In this document: positions 1-8,063 of the stretch, piece by piece | How the letters are laid out: each line of letters opens with the position of its first letter | Numbering within the stretch: the first letter of the stretch is position 1 | Origin: Fidelibacterota bacterium | Lineage (GTDB): Bacteria; Pseudomonadota; Alphaproteobacteria; Rhodospirillales; Rhodospirillaceae | Assembly: GCA_947472795.1 (NCBI GenBank) | Contig: CANJBL010000009.1 | Span: 1 to 64,000 of the forward strand | Length of the DNA stretch: 64,000 nt | Direction of reading: 5' to 3' | Program-made: the position numbers and the translations under genes | Notes under the pieces: model-generated | What the model was told of the DNA's origin: nothing | Databases searched by the model: none | The model's input: the letters and a program-made list of their open reading frames with translations, nothing else

Positions 1-158
1 CGACATTACAATACGATCCGTCCGCATTCATCGTTGGGGTACCGTCCTCCGGCACCCGAGGCCATCGTCTGGCCAACGGCAATACCGGTGGATCAAACCC
101 GTGCTCTAAACTAACATTCCAATCGGACCACTCAGTGGGGGCCGGTCAGGCCCCGAAC

Positions 159-186
159 TTTGTTTGTGTACATTTGTTTGTGTACA
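159..186. repeat. Tandem 14-bp direct repeat with TGTACA half-sites
   Basis: The 14-mer TTTGTTTGTGTACA occurs twice back to back (159-172 and 173-186). Each copy ends in the palindrome TGTACA. The repeat overlaps the possible promoter of cassette A, so it could be a regulator-binding site. A random duplication is also possible. Confidence 0.55.
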
Positions 187-195
187 TAGGATAAT
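167..195 (+). promoter_or_regulatory. Possible sigma70-type promoter of cassette A
   Basis: TGTACA (167-172) matches four of six bases of the -35 consensus. GATAAT (190-195) matches five of six of the -10 consensus. The spacer is 17 bases. The site lies about 125 bases upstream of the PSD gene start and includes part of the tandem repeat. This is a sequence match only. Confidence 0.3.
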
Positions 196-318
196 TCTGG
201 GGCGAGGCCGTGAGGGAGTAGAGTGATCCGCGCGATTCTTTCTTTTTCCATGGATGTTGCGCGCATACGCTGATGCCTTGCTGCGGATGAGGTCCACGAT
301 TTAGCGAGGAGGACGTAC

Positions 319-2046
319 GTGGTGTTTCGAAAGAATCCGGTTCCGTCGCAAAAGAAGCGCTTGGCGAGCGTGCTTTGCTGGGGGGCTGTAGGTCTGCTGG
401 CGGCTTTCGCGCTTGATCAAACCTCGCGTTCTTTCGCGGCTCCTGAAGGCCCGGCAGCACCCTCTTTGGACGGCATGGCATCGGCTGCCCGCGTGCGCCT
501 GATCACCCAAGAGCAGTACGTCAACTCCCTGGTCTATATCTTCGGACCCGATATCCATATCGATGCGCGCTTCGGGCCCATGCGCCGCACGGAAGGGCTG
601 CTGTCCAACGGCGCTGCGATCGCCGGCGTGACGGCTGCCCAGCTCGAGCAATACCAGCGCACGGCCGCGATGGTGGCGACCGAAGTGGTCAGCCCCGCTT
701 ACCGCGACTATCTGATTCCCTGCAAACCCGCCAACGAGAAAGCGGCCGACGCCGATTGCGCCAGCAAGTTCCTCAGCAATGTGGGCCGGCTCATCTACCG
801 CAAGCCCCTGGATAAGGAAAAGCTTGCATACATCGTGGGCGAAGCGAACACCGGCGCGGACAAGGTGAAGAATTTCTACACCGGACTGTCGGCGGCTCTT
901 GAAGGCATGCTCTTGAGTCCGGATGTTCTGTTCATCACCGACAGTTACGAGAAAGACCCCGCGCACAAAGGCAAGTATCGCCTGACGGCGTATGCCTTGG
1001 CCCAGCGCCTGTCCTTCTTCCTGTGGAACGCGGCCCCCGATGAGTTGGTCCTCAAGGCTGCCGAAAGCGGCGAGATCCAAACCCCGGAAGGTCGCGCGCA
1101 CGTCATTGATATGATGATCGCCAGCCCGCGCCTTGAAGGAGGCGTGCGTGCTTTCTTCGACGACATGATGGGCTTCGATGACTTCAGCAATCTCACCAAG
1201 GACGGCACGATTTATCCCGCCTTCACCGCGGCTACGGTGCTTGACGCCCGTGAACAGACGCTGCGCACCATCGTCAATCATCTGATCGTCGAGAACAAAG
1301 ACTACCGCGACCTTTACACCACGCGTGAGACGTTCATGTCCCAGGCGCTGGGTGCGATCTATGGCGTCAAGGCCATGCCCGGCTGGAACCCGTATACGTT
1401 CCCGGCTGACAGCGGCCGCGCCGGCATCGAAACGCACATCAGTTTCCTCGCCGTGCACTCGCATCCTGGCCGCAGCTCGCCGACGCTGCGCGGCAAGGCT
1501 TTGCGCGAAGTCCTGCTGTGCCAGAAGGTTCCGCCGCCGCCGGCCAACGTCGATTTCTCCGCGCTCGAAAACCCCAAGGCCGAACAGAAGACGCAGCGCG
1601 ACCGCGTCAATTTCCACCTGCAGAATCCGGTGTGCGCCGGCTGCCACAAGATCACCGATCCCATTGGTCTGACGCTGGAACAGTTTGATGGCGCGGGCTT
1701 CTACCGCACCATGGAACGCGGCACGCAGATCGACCCGTCGGGGTCCCTGGATGGCAAGACCTTCGACAGCGCTGTCGGCCTTGCCGCGGCCCTGCACGAT
1801 CATCCGGCTCTGCCGACCTGCCTGACACGGCGCGTGTACAGCTACAGCATGGGGGGCGCGGCCACTGTCGCCGATGAACCTATGCTCGATTTCTTAAACA
1901 AGCGTTTTGCGGATGAAGGCTACCGCGTGCCTGCCCTGCTTCGCGCCATTACTCTTTCGCCTGCATTCTCGGAGGTCGTTCCGTTTGCTCAAGCTGGTGG
2001 CAAAAGCGCCAGCGCAGGGCAAACTCTCGCTCAGAACTCAAAGTAA
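319..2046 (+). CDS. DUF1592/DUF1588 (PSD-type) c-haem protein, cassette A
   Basis: This is an exported protein of the planctomycete PSD superfamily, 575 residues. An N-terminal hydrophobic segment (about residues 15-32) followed by a SFA-A cut site looks like a signal peptide. Domains in order are a PSD3/DUF1587-like stretch (about 55-80), PSD5/DUF1595-like (about 150-205), PSD4/DUF1592 (about 225-345), PSCyt3/DUF1588 (about 365-465) and PSD2/DUF1585 (about 480-560). The CAGCH motif at residues 439-443 is a c-type haem site. The start is GTG with a GAGGAGG just upstream. It heads cassette A, 14 bases before the first DUF1552 gene. In Planctomycetes this family is typically paired with DUF1552, as here. 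Its reaction is unknown; a periplasmic electron-transfer or oxidative role is inferred from the haem motif alone. Confidence 0.88.
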   Translation: MVFRKNPVPSQKKRLASVLCWGAVGLLAAFALDQTSRSFAAPEGPAAPSLDGMASAARVRLITQEQYVNSLVYIFGPDIHIDARFGPMRRTEGLLSNGAAIAGVTAAQLEQYQRTAAMVATEVVSPAYRDYLIPCKPANEKAADADCASKFLSNVGRLIYRKPLDKEKLAYIVGEANTGADKVKNFYTGLSAALEGMLLSPDVLFITDSYEKDPAHKGKYRLTAYALAQRLSFFLWNAAPDELVLKAAESGEIQTPEGRAHVIDMMIASPRLEGGVRAFFDDMMGFDDFSNLTKDGTIYPAFTAATVLDAREQTLRTIVNHLIVENKDYRDLYTTRETFMSQALGAIYGVKAMPGWNPYTFPADSGRAGIETHISFLAVHSHPGRSSPTLRGKALREVLLCQKVPPPPANVDFSALENPKAEQKTQRDRVNFHLQNPVCAGCHKITDPIGLTLEQFDGAGFYRTMERGTQIDPSGSLDGKTFDSAVGLAAALHDHPALPTCLTRRVYSYSMGGAATVADEPMLDFLNKRFADEGYRVPALLRAITLSPAFSEVVPFAQAGGKSASAGQTLAQNSK

Positions 2047-2060
2047 GAGGAGAAGCGTTT

Positions 2061-3392
2061 ATGGCTGGTATGAATAGACGTCGTGTCCTGAGGGGCATGC
2101 TCGGCGGCGGCGCTGTCACGGTTGGTCTGCCGCTTCTCGATTGCTTCCTCAACACCAATGGCACGGCGCTGGCCGACGGCAAGCCCATGCCCCTGCGCTT
2201 CGGTACTTGGTACTGGGGCTTGGGCATCACATCCAAGATCTTCGTGCCGAAGACGACCGGCGCTGGCTACGAACTCCCCGAAGAGTCGGCGGTCCTGAAG
2301 CCGGTCCAGCAGCACATCAACCTGCTCTCGAACCTCAATGCTTTCCGCGACGGCTATGAGAACTACTGCCATCTCACCGGCTGGGTTGTGACCCGTTCGG
2401 GCTCGGCGCCCAGGACCAAGGACTCCACCCCCGACCAGACGTACGATGTGAAGATTGCCAATACCGTTGGCCGGACCACGCGCTACAAGCTACTGGCGGC
2501 CAGCGCGGAAGGCACCGCGCGCGGCACAAAAAGCTACGAAGACCAGAACACGCCGAACAATTCCGAATACTCGCCCATCCAGTTCTACCAGCGTCTGTTC
2601 GGCGCGGAGTTCCAGGATCCCAACGCGCCTGTATTCACGCCGAACCCGCAGCTCATGGTGCGCAAGAGCGTGCTGACTGGCGTCATGGACGAAGCGAAGG
2701 CTTTGAACACCAAGGTCGGTGCGGCTGACCGCGCCCGCCTCGACCAATACTTCACGGGCCTGCGCGATCTCGAGCGCCAGTTCGACCAACGCCTCACGAA
2801 GCCCGAGCCGCTCGCCGCGTGCAAGGTCGTGTCCGCCGTCACCAAGGAACCGCCTCCAGGCTCCGACTCTCGCGACGTGGCTGCGCGCCACAAGATGATA
2901 AGCGAGCTGATGGCCATGGCCGTCGCCTGCGATCAGACGCGCGTGTTCAACATGTCCTACGGCTACGGCAACACCATCAAGGCCGGCTACGAGAAGACGC
3001 ACCACACCACCACGCACGAAGAGCGCGTGGACGAAGGGCTCGGCTATCAAGCCAATTGCTCGTGGTTCACGCGCCGCCAGATGGAAGCCTGGGCCGAGTT
3101 CGTCACGACCTTCGCCGCTATCAAGGAAGGCGACGGCACGCTTTTGGATAACTGCCTTGTGGTTGCGGACTCCGACCACGGCTTCGCGCGCCTGCACAGC
3201 CTCGACAACATGGTGATGTTCACCGCCGGCAAACTGGGTGGCAAGGTGAAGACAGGCCTGCACATCGACGCAGGTGCCACGTCCACCGTGCGCGTCGGCT
3301 ATACGGCGATGAAGCTGATGGGGATGGATATCAAGAGCTGGGGCACCAAGAGCAACGAGACGTCGAAAGAAATTGGCGAAATCCTGGTCTAA
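2061..3392 (+). CDS. DUF1552 (HXXSHH-family) Tat-exported protein, copy A1
   Basis: This 443-residue protein begins MAGMNRRRVLRG followed by a hydrophobic stretch, a twin-arginine (Tat) signal, so it is probably exported folded, perhaps with a cofactor. The body matches DUF1552 (PF07586), a family related to the DUF1501/alkaline-phosphatase fold and known as the partner of PSD proteins. The family motif HxxSHH appears as H315-T-T-T-H319-E320, a variant shared by all three paralogues here. A strong GAGGAGA precedes the ATG. The gene lies 14 bases after the PSD gene and 33 bases before a near-duplicate copy. Function is unknown. Confidence 0.88.
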   Translation: MAGMNRRRVLRGMLGGGAVTVGLPLLDCFLNTNGTALADGKPMPLRFGTWYWGLGITSKIFVPKTTGAGYELPEESAVLKPVQQHINLLSNLNAFRDGYENYCHLTGWVVTRSGSAPRTKDSTPDQTYDVKIANTVGRTTRYKLLAASAEGTARGTKSYEDQNTPNNSEYSPIQFYQRLFGAEFQDPNAPVFTPNPQLMVRKSVLTGVMDEAKALNTKVGAADRARLDQYFTGLRDLERQFDQRLTKPEPLAACKVVSAVTKEPPPGSDSRDVAARHKMISELMAMAVACDQTRVFNMSYGYGNTIKAGYEKTHHTTTHEERVDEGLGYQANCSWFTRRQMEAWAEFVTTFAAIKEGDGTLLDNCLVVADSDHGFARLHSLDNMVMFTAGKLGGKVKTGLHIDAGATSTVRVGYTAMKLMGMDIKSWGTKSNETSKEIGEILV

Positions 3393-3425
3393 GTCGGAAC
3401 CGGTTGAGAAAGAGGGAGAAGTGTC

Positions 3426-4763
3426 ATGACGGGTATCAATAGACGGCGTGTTTTAAGAGGTATCCTTGGCGGCGGTGCCGTCACGGTGGGTCTGCCGATC
3501 CTCGATTGCTTCCTCAACACCAACGGCACGGCCTTCGCCGACGGTAAGCCGCTGCCCATGCGCTTCGGCACCTGGTTCTGGGGCCTTGGTATCAATTCAA
3601 AGATCTTCGTGCCGAAGATGACGGGTGCAAACTACGAATTCCCCGAAGAGTCTGCGGTGCTGAAGCCGGTGCAACAGCACATCAATCTAATCTCCAACCT
3701 CAACGCCTTCCGCGACGGCTATGAGAACTACTGCCATCTGACCGGCTGGGTCGTCACGCGCTCGGGCTCGGCGCCCAGGACAAAGGATTCAAATCCGGAC
3801 CAGACCTTCGACGTCAAGATCGCCAACCAGATCGGCCGCACCACGCGCTACAAGATGCTCAACGCCACAGCGTCCGGCAGCGCACGCACGACCTTCAGCT
3901 ATGAAGACCAGAACACGCCGAACAACGCCGAATATTCGCCGATCCAATTCTATCAGCGCTTATTCGGTCCGGAGTTCCAGGACCCCAACGCGCCAACGTT
4001 CACGCCGAACCCGCAGCTCATGGTGCGCAAAAGCGTGCTCACCGGCGTCATGGACGAAGCCAAAGCACTCAACACAAAAGTCGGCGTCGCCGACCGGGCG
4101 CGCCTCGATCAGTACTTTTCGGGCTTACGCGACCTCGAGCATCAGTTCGACCAGCGCCTCACGAAGCCCGAGCCGCTCGCGGCCTGCAAGCCCATGGCGG
4201 CGGTCACCAAGGAACCGCCTCCGGGCGCGGACTCGCGCGACGTGGCTACGCGCCACAAGATGATGAGCGAACTGTTGGCTATGGCGATCGCGTGTGACCA
4301 AACCCGCGTGTTCAACATGACCTACTCGTCGGGCGCGGCTTACACCATCAAGCAGGGCTACGAGAAGACGCACCACACCACCACGCATGAAGAGCGTGTG
4401 GACGAGACGTTGGGGTATCAGACCAACTGCTCCTGGTTCACGCGCCGCGAGATGGAATCGTGGGCCGAGTTTGTCACCACCTTCGCGGCCATCAAGGAAG
4501 GCGACGGCACGCTGCTCGACAACTGCCTGATCACCGCCGACTCCGATCATGGCTTCGCGCGCCTGCACAGCTTGGACAACATGGTGATGTTCACCGCAGG
4601 CAAATTGGGCGGCCGCCTGAAGACCGGCCTGCACATCGACGCCGGTGCTACATCCACCGCGCGTCTCGGCTACACGGCGATGAAGCTCATGGGCGTCGAT
4701 ATGAAAAGCTGGGGCACCAAGAGCAACGAAACCTCGAAGGAAATCGGCGAGATCCTGGTCTAA
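3426..4763 (+). CDS. DUF1552 Tat-exported protein, copy A2
   Basis: This 445-residue protein is a tandem duplicate of the preceding gene. The two align end to end with nearly the same Tat signal (NRRRVLRG), the same HHTTTHEE motif and the same C-terminal EIGEILV. Differences are scattered substitutions and a two-residue insertion before the HHTTTHEE motif. A GAGGGAGAAG ribosome site precedes the ATG. The duplication looks fairly recent because DNA identity is also high, but both frames are intact, so both copies are probably still made. They may form a heteromer or differ in substrate. Function is unknown. Confidence 0.87.
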   Translation: MTGINRRRVLRGILGGGAVTVGLPILDCFLNTNGTAFADGKPLPMRFGTWFWGLGINSKIFVPKMTGANYEFPEESAVLKPVQQHINLISNLNAFRDGYENYCHLTGWVVTRSGSAPRTKDSNPDQTFDVKIANQIGRTTRYKMLNATASGSARTTFSYEDQNTPNNAEYSPIQFYQRLFGPEFQDPNAPTFTPNPQLMVRKSVLTGVMDEAKALNTKVGVADRARLDQYFSGLRDLEHQFDQRLTKPEPLAACKPMAAVTKEPPPGADSRDVATRHKMMSELLAMAIACDQTRVFNMTYSSGAAYTIKQGYEKTHHTTTHEERVDETLGYQTNCSWFTRREMESWAEFVTTFAAIKEGDGTLLDNCLITADSDHGFARLHSLDNMVMFTAGKLGGRLKTGLHIDAGATSTARLGYTAMKLMGVDMKSWGTKSNETSKEIGEILV

Positions 4764-4799
4764 CGGACGCGTGGGCCATCGGCTCAAGGGGAACTGAAC

Positions 4800-5945
4800 A
4801 TGGAACTTCGTATGCGGGCAAAAAAGATTGCACTGCCGACCTTCGCCGCCCTGACGGCTCTTGTGATCGGCGCGGCGAGCGCCTCAGCCGCTGACCTTCC
4901 GCCCGTCGTGAAAGACGGCAAGATCAGCTATGTGCTGACCCATCGCCTTTGGACCGTGCAGTCCAATGATGAAAAGACGGAATGCCCGAAGGGCATGAAT
5001 ACCGGCCCGCGCGAGCAGTTCCATCAACTGTTTCCGGATGACGGCAAGCAGCGCACGGTGGTCGACACCTACCTCAAGCGCGAAGCCGAGCAGGCGCTGC
5101 CCTCAAAGGACAGCTACGATCCCTTCCCGTACCTCGAGGCTCAGGGCCCCATCGTCCACGGCATGAACCTGGACGGTAAAGTAAAGAAATCCGATTTCGG
5201 CGACGAAGAAGGCCATAAGGGCATCGACAACCAGATGTACCGCGCCATCGGTTGCATCATCAATTTTCGGGGTCCCTCGATCAACCCGATCTGGTGGTAT
5301 GAGAACGAATACGTCCGCCGTTATGTCGCCAACCGTCTGATGATCGAGATTTCCGGCGTCGACAGCCTCGAGAACGACGACGACGTCACCGTGAAAAGCT
5401 ACCGCGGCATGGACGAGCTTTTGATCGATGCCGTCGGCGACGCCACCGGCCAGGTGATCACCCCGGGCGGCACGCAGCGCATCGACGAACGCTGGGGCAA
5501 GATGTTCCAGGCCACCTGGAAAGCCAAGATCGTCAACGGCGTGCTCATCACGGAAGCGACGGACGCAACGATCCCGATCTTCGGCCGCTACCTCACCACG
5601 GCGGTGCTGCCCATCAGGGGCATGCGCTTTGAGCTGAAGCTCACGCCGCAGCGCGCCAATGGCGTCATCGCCGGTTACACGGACATCGAAGGCTTCCAGC
5701 GCTATATCAATCAATCGTGGCCGCAGCACTATCACAGCAACGGCGAGATGCCGACCATCTCCATGTTCCACGCCATCGACCGTCTCGCGGACGGCTATCC
5801 CGATCCGAAGACAAAGAAGATGACGGCCATCTCTTCTGCCATGGACGTGAAGATGACCCAGGTTTTTATCGTGCCCGCGGAAAAGCCGCAGCCCTTGGCG
5901 GCGCTCACCGACCGTCAGCAGGCGGCTGCCCAACCGGCGAAATAG
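4800..5945 (+). CDS. Secreted protein of unrecognised family X, copy A
   Basis: I do not recognise this 381-residue family. A signal peptide (about residues 1-30, ending ASASA-A) implies export. The mature protein shares an ordered set of motifs with the proteins at 19852-20958 and 31565-32710: an early ECPxG, LDGKV, GIDNQxxRAxxC, VDSLxNDDDV, KIVNGVL, ANGVIAGYTD, RLADGYPDP and MTQVFI near the end. Two cysteines are conserved in all three (in ECPxG and after DNQxxRA), which suggests a disulfide. No haem motif or membrane helix is seen in the mature part. An AAGGGGAA site precedes the chosen ATG; an ATG at 4812 is an alternative. It lies between DUF1552 and PF03640 genes in the same direction, so it is probably co-transcribed. 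Confidence 0.8.
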   Translation: MELRMRAKKIALPTFAALTALVIGAASASAADLPPVVKDGKISYVLTHRLWTVQSNDEKTECPKGMNTGPREQFHQLFPDDGKQRTVVDTYLKREAEQALPSKDSYDPFPYLEAQGPIVHGMNLDGKVKKSDFGDEEGHKGIDNQMYRAIGCIINFRGPSINPIWWYENEYVRRYVANRLMIEISGVDSLENDDDVTVKSYRGMDELLIDAVGDATGQVITPGGTQRIDERWGKMFQATWKAKIVNGVLITEATDATIPIFGRYLTTAVLPIRGMRFELKLTPQRANGVIAGYTDIEGFQRYINQSWPQHYHSNGEMPTISMFHAIDRLADGYPDPKTKKMTAISSAMDVKMTQVFIVPAEKPQPLAALTDRQQAAAQPAK

Positions 5946-5996
5946 GCGCGCCAGATCTAAAGCACCGAGAGCATTTCAATTAAAGGAAACGGGTCT

Positions 5997-7403
5997 ATGC
6001 GTCTGTTGGGGAATATCCGCAAAGGCATCGCGGTTGTCGCGCTCTTGAGCGTGGCAGGGTCTTTCGCTGCCGCGCAAACTGTCCAGAAATATCGGCCGCC
6101 CGTTGCCGATCTGGAAATCTCGATGAACGAGCCCATGCCGCCGGGCTTCGGCGTGCAGCAGACCGACGTGGACGGTCCCGTCTTCACCGATGCGCGCGGC
6201 ATGACCATCTATGACTGGCCGTTCCGCAATCAGGAGCTCGGCGATCCCGGCGACCACAAGGACAATGCTTCCAAGTGCACGGATGTCAAAACCACAGTCA
6301 CCAGCGGCTCGGCCGAGATTTATCCGGCCGGCTACATTCTGCCCGACCTCGATATCCGCCCGAGCTGCACGCAAGCCTGGCCTCCCGTTCTTGCTTCAGC
6401 GGACGCCAAGCCTGTTGGCAAATGGACAATCTCAGAACGTCCTGACGGTAAGAAGCAGTGGGCCTACGAAGGCATGCCGCTTTACACGTCCAATCTCGAT
6501 ACCAAGCCAGGCCAGGTGAACGGTGGCATGCGCCGCCCCATCCTCGATGGCCAGCCGCCGCCGTTCCGCTTCCCCGTGGGTCCGCCGGCGCTCACACCGC
6601 CAGCCTTCTCGGTGAAGTCCATCGCTACCGGGCGCGTCCTCATGAATGCTGGCGGCCTCGTGGTCTATTCTTTCGAAGGCGACCGCCCCAATGTCTCCAA
6701 CTGCAAAGGCGAATGCCTGAAGGAATGGGTGCCTGTGCTGGCGGCGGCCACCGCCCAAGCTCAAGGTGAATGGGGCGTGATCGAGCGCGCGCCCGGCGTG
6801 AAGCAATGGACCTTCCGTTCCATGCCCGTTTACACCTACATCCTGGACAAGAAGCGCGGCATCGTCGGCGCACGCGGCACAAGTCTCATGGCCAACGACA
6901 TGCCCGGCTGGCACCCCGTGTACACGCAGAAGTGGCCCGACCCGCCGAAAGAACTCACCGTGCAGGATTCGCACATCGGCCAAGTCATGGCCGACAAGAA
7001 TGGCATGACGCTCTACACCTATCTTTGTGCCGACGACGCCTGGGACCAGTTGTCCTGCGATCATCCCACCCAGACTCAAACCTATCGCTTGGCGATTTGC
7101 GGCAAGGGCAGTGCCGACACCTGCAACAAAATCTTCCCCTACGCCGTCGCACCCAAGGATGCCACCACCAACAACCTGCTCTGGGGCGTGGCTTGGATTA
7201 ATCCGAAGACTGGCCGCTTAGCCAAGGCCGATGATCCGGGCGCAATCCATGTGTGGACCTTCCGCGAGCGGCCCATCTACACCCATGGCAGCGACAAGAA
7301 ACCGGGCGACGCCCGGGGCGATTCCTGGGGCGAGGAAAACGGCCTGCGCAACGGCTACCATGCCATGTGGATCCGCGACGACTTCTTCGGCTTGGCAAGC
7401 TAA
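5997..7403 (+). CDS. Secreted PF03640-repeat protein, cassette A
   Basis: This 468-residue exported protein has a signal peptide (about 1-26, ending FAAAQ) and three units resembling PF03640 (COG4315, Yx(FWY)xxD repeats) at about 55-180, 205-310 and 320-445. Each unit has an aromatic strand such as MTIYDW or MTLYTY, paired cysteines (SNCKGEC at 235-240; C344/C354; C368/C376), a WP or WV turn and a closing KQWxxxxxPxYT..DkkpG hairpin. The family has no firmly known function. The spaced cysteines may be disulfides or metal ligands. AAGGAAA precedes the ATG. Paralogues with the same plan are at 18438-19820 and 28304-29650, each near a family X gene. Confidence 0.83.
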   Translation: MRLLGNIRKGIAVVALLSVAGSFAAAQTVQKYRPPVADLEISMNEPMPPGFGVQQTDVDGPVFTDARGMTIYDWPFRNQELGDPGDHKDNASKCTDVKTTVTSGSAEIYPAGYILPDLDIRPSCTQAWPPVLASADAKPVGKWTISERPDGKKQWAYEGMPLYTSNLDTKPGQVNGGMRRPILDGQPPPFRFPVGPPALTPPAFSVKSIATGRVLMNAGGLVVYSFEGDRPNVSNCKGECLKEWVPVLAAATAQAQGEWGVIERAPGVKQWTFRSMPVYTYILDKKRGIVGARGTSLMANDMPGWHPVYTQKWPDPPKELTVQDSHIGQVMADKNGMTLYTYLCADDAWDQLSCDHPTQTQTYRLAICGKGSADTCNKIFPYAVAPKDATTNNLLWGVAWINPKTGRLAKADDPGAIHVWTFRERPIYTHGSDKKPGDARGDSWGEENGLRNGYHAMWIRDDFFGLAS

Positions 7404-7542
7404 GGCCCAAAACCTTCTCCACAAGCGCTTTCTCGCCAGGCGTTTTCTTCGCGATAGGTGGTGCAATAAACTCACCACCTTGCGGTCATAGGCGTCTTTG
7501 CATCACTCTCCGGGCTTGCGTTCAGTCATGGGGAGAGCGGCA

Positions 7543-8031
7543 ATGAAAGCGTCGATTGTAGGATTGGTTTTGGTAAGTGGCTTTCTGGCGGTTTTATCTC
7601 CCGCCATATCCGCCGATGCTCCGCCCGCGAGCGCGGAGTCAAAAAATATCGAAACCCTCGTTACCAAAGCCGCGGCCGAAATCGACAAGCGCGGCGCGGC
7701 TGCCTACACCGACTTTCGCAAGAAGGGCAGTGTCTGGTTCCAGGGCGACACATATCTCTTCGTCTATAACCTGGACGGCGTGGTGTTGCTGAACCCTGCA
7801 TTCCCCGAGAACGAGGGGACCAAGGGAACGGGCCGTGCGCGCAGCGCCACAAACCCGCAACCGTTCTCGGAAGCATTCATCGAGATGGCTAAGACCAAGG
7901 GCGCTGGGTGGGTCGACTACATGTACCCAAAACCCGGACAGACCACGCCTTCGCAGAAGTGGTCCTACGTCCACAAGGTGACAATCGATGGAACGCCGGG
8001 CCTTGTGGGCGCCGGCTTCTATCCAAAATAA
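7543..8031 (+). CDS. Small secreted cache-domain protein
   Basis: This 162-residue protein has an N-terminal signal peptide (about 1-22) and one single-cache-type domain (sCache_2-like). Typical features are VWFQGDTYLFVYNLDG, VLLNPAFPENEG and the GWVDYMYPKPG loop. There is no transducer or kinase domain, so it would act as a free periplasmic ligand-binding module. I chose the ATG at 7543 because GGGAGAG lies just upstream and the signal peptide then starts MKASIV; in-frame TTG 7498 and ATG 7528 are alternatives. It follows cassette A by 139 bases in the same direction and may sense or carry that system's ligand, which is inference. Confidence 0.75.
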   Translation: MKASIVGLVLVSGFLAVLSPAISADAPPASAESKNIETLVTKAAAEIDKRGAAAYTDFRKKGSVWFQGDTYLFVYNLDGVVLLNPAFPENEGTKGTGRARSATNPQPFSEAFIEMAKTKGAGWVDYMYPKPGQTTPSQKWSYVHKVTIDGTPGLVGAGFYPK

Positions 8032-8063
8032 CCCGCGCCTCGGTCTGACTCAGTCTTCCGGAC

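Larger units (their letters stand above)
1..318. other. Left-edge intergenic region, no supported gene
   Basis: No convincing coding region is visible here. The open frames on the minus strand are antisense to the PSD gene or lack a family resemblance. A minus-strand ATG at 31 would head a gene running off the left edge, with a GGAGGA about 13 bases before it, but only ten codons are visible. The stretch does hold a tandem 14-base repeat and a possible promoter, described separately. A GAGGAGG ribosome-binding site at about 306-312 serves the gene that follows. Confidence 0.5.

Noticed and set aside
301-1803. A 500-codon open frame on the minus strand
   Set aside because: It is antisense to the PSD gene, whose domains, signal peptide and haem motif are clear. 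Long antisense frames are common in GC-rich DNA.
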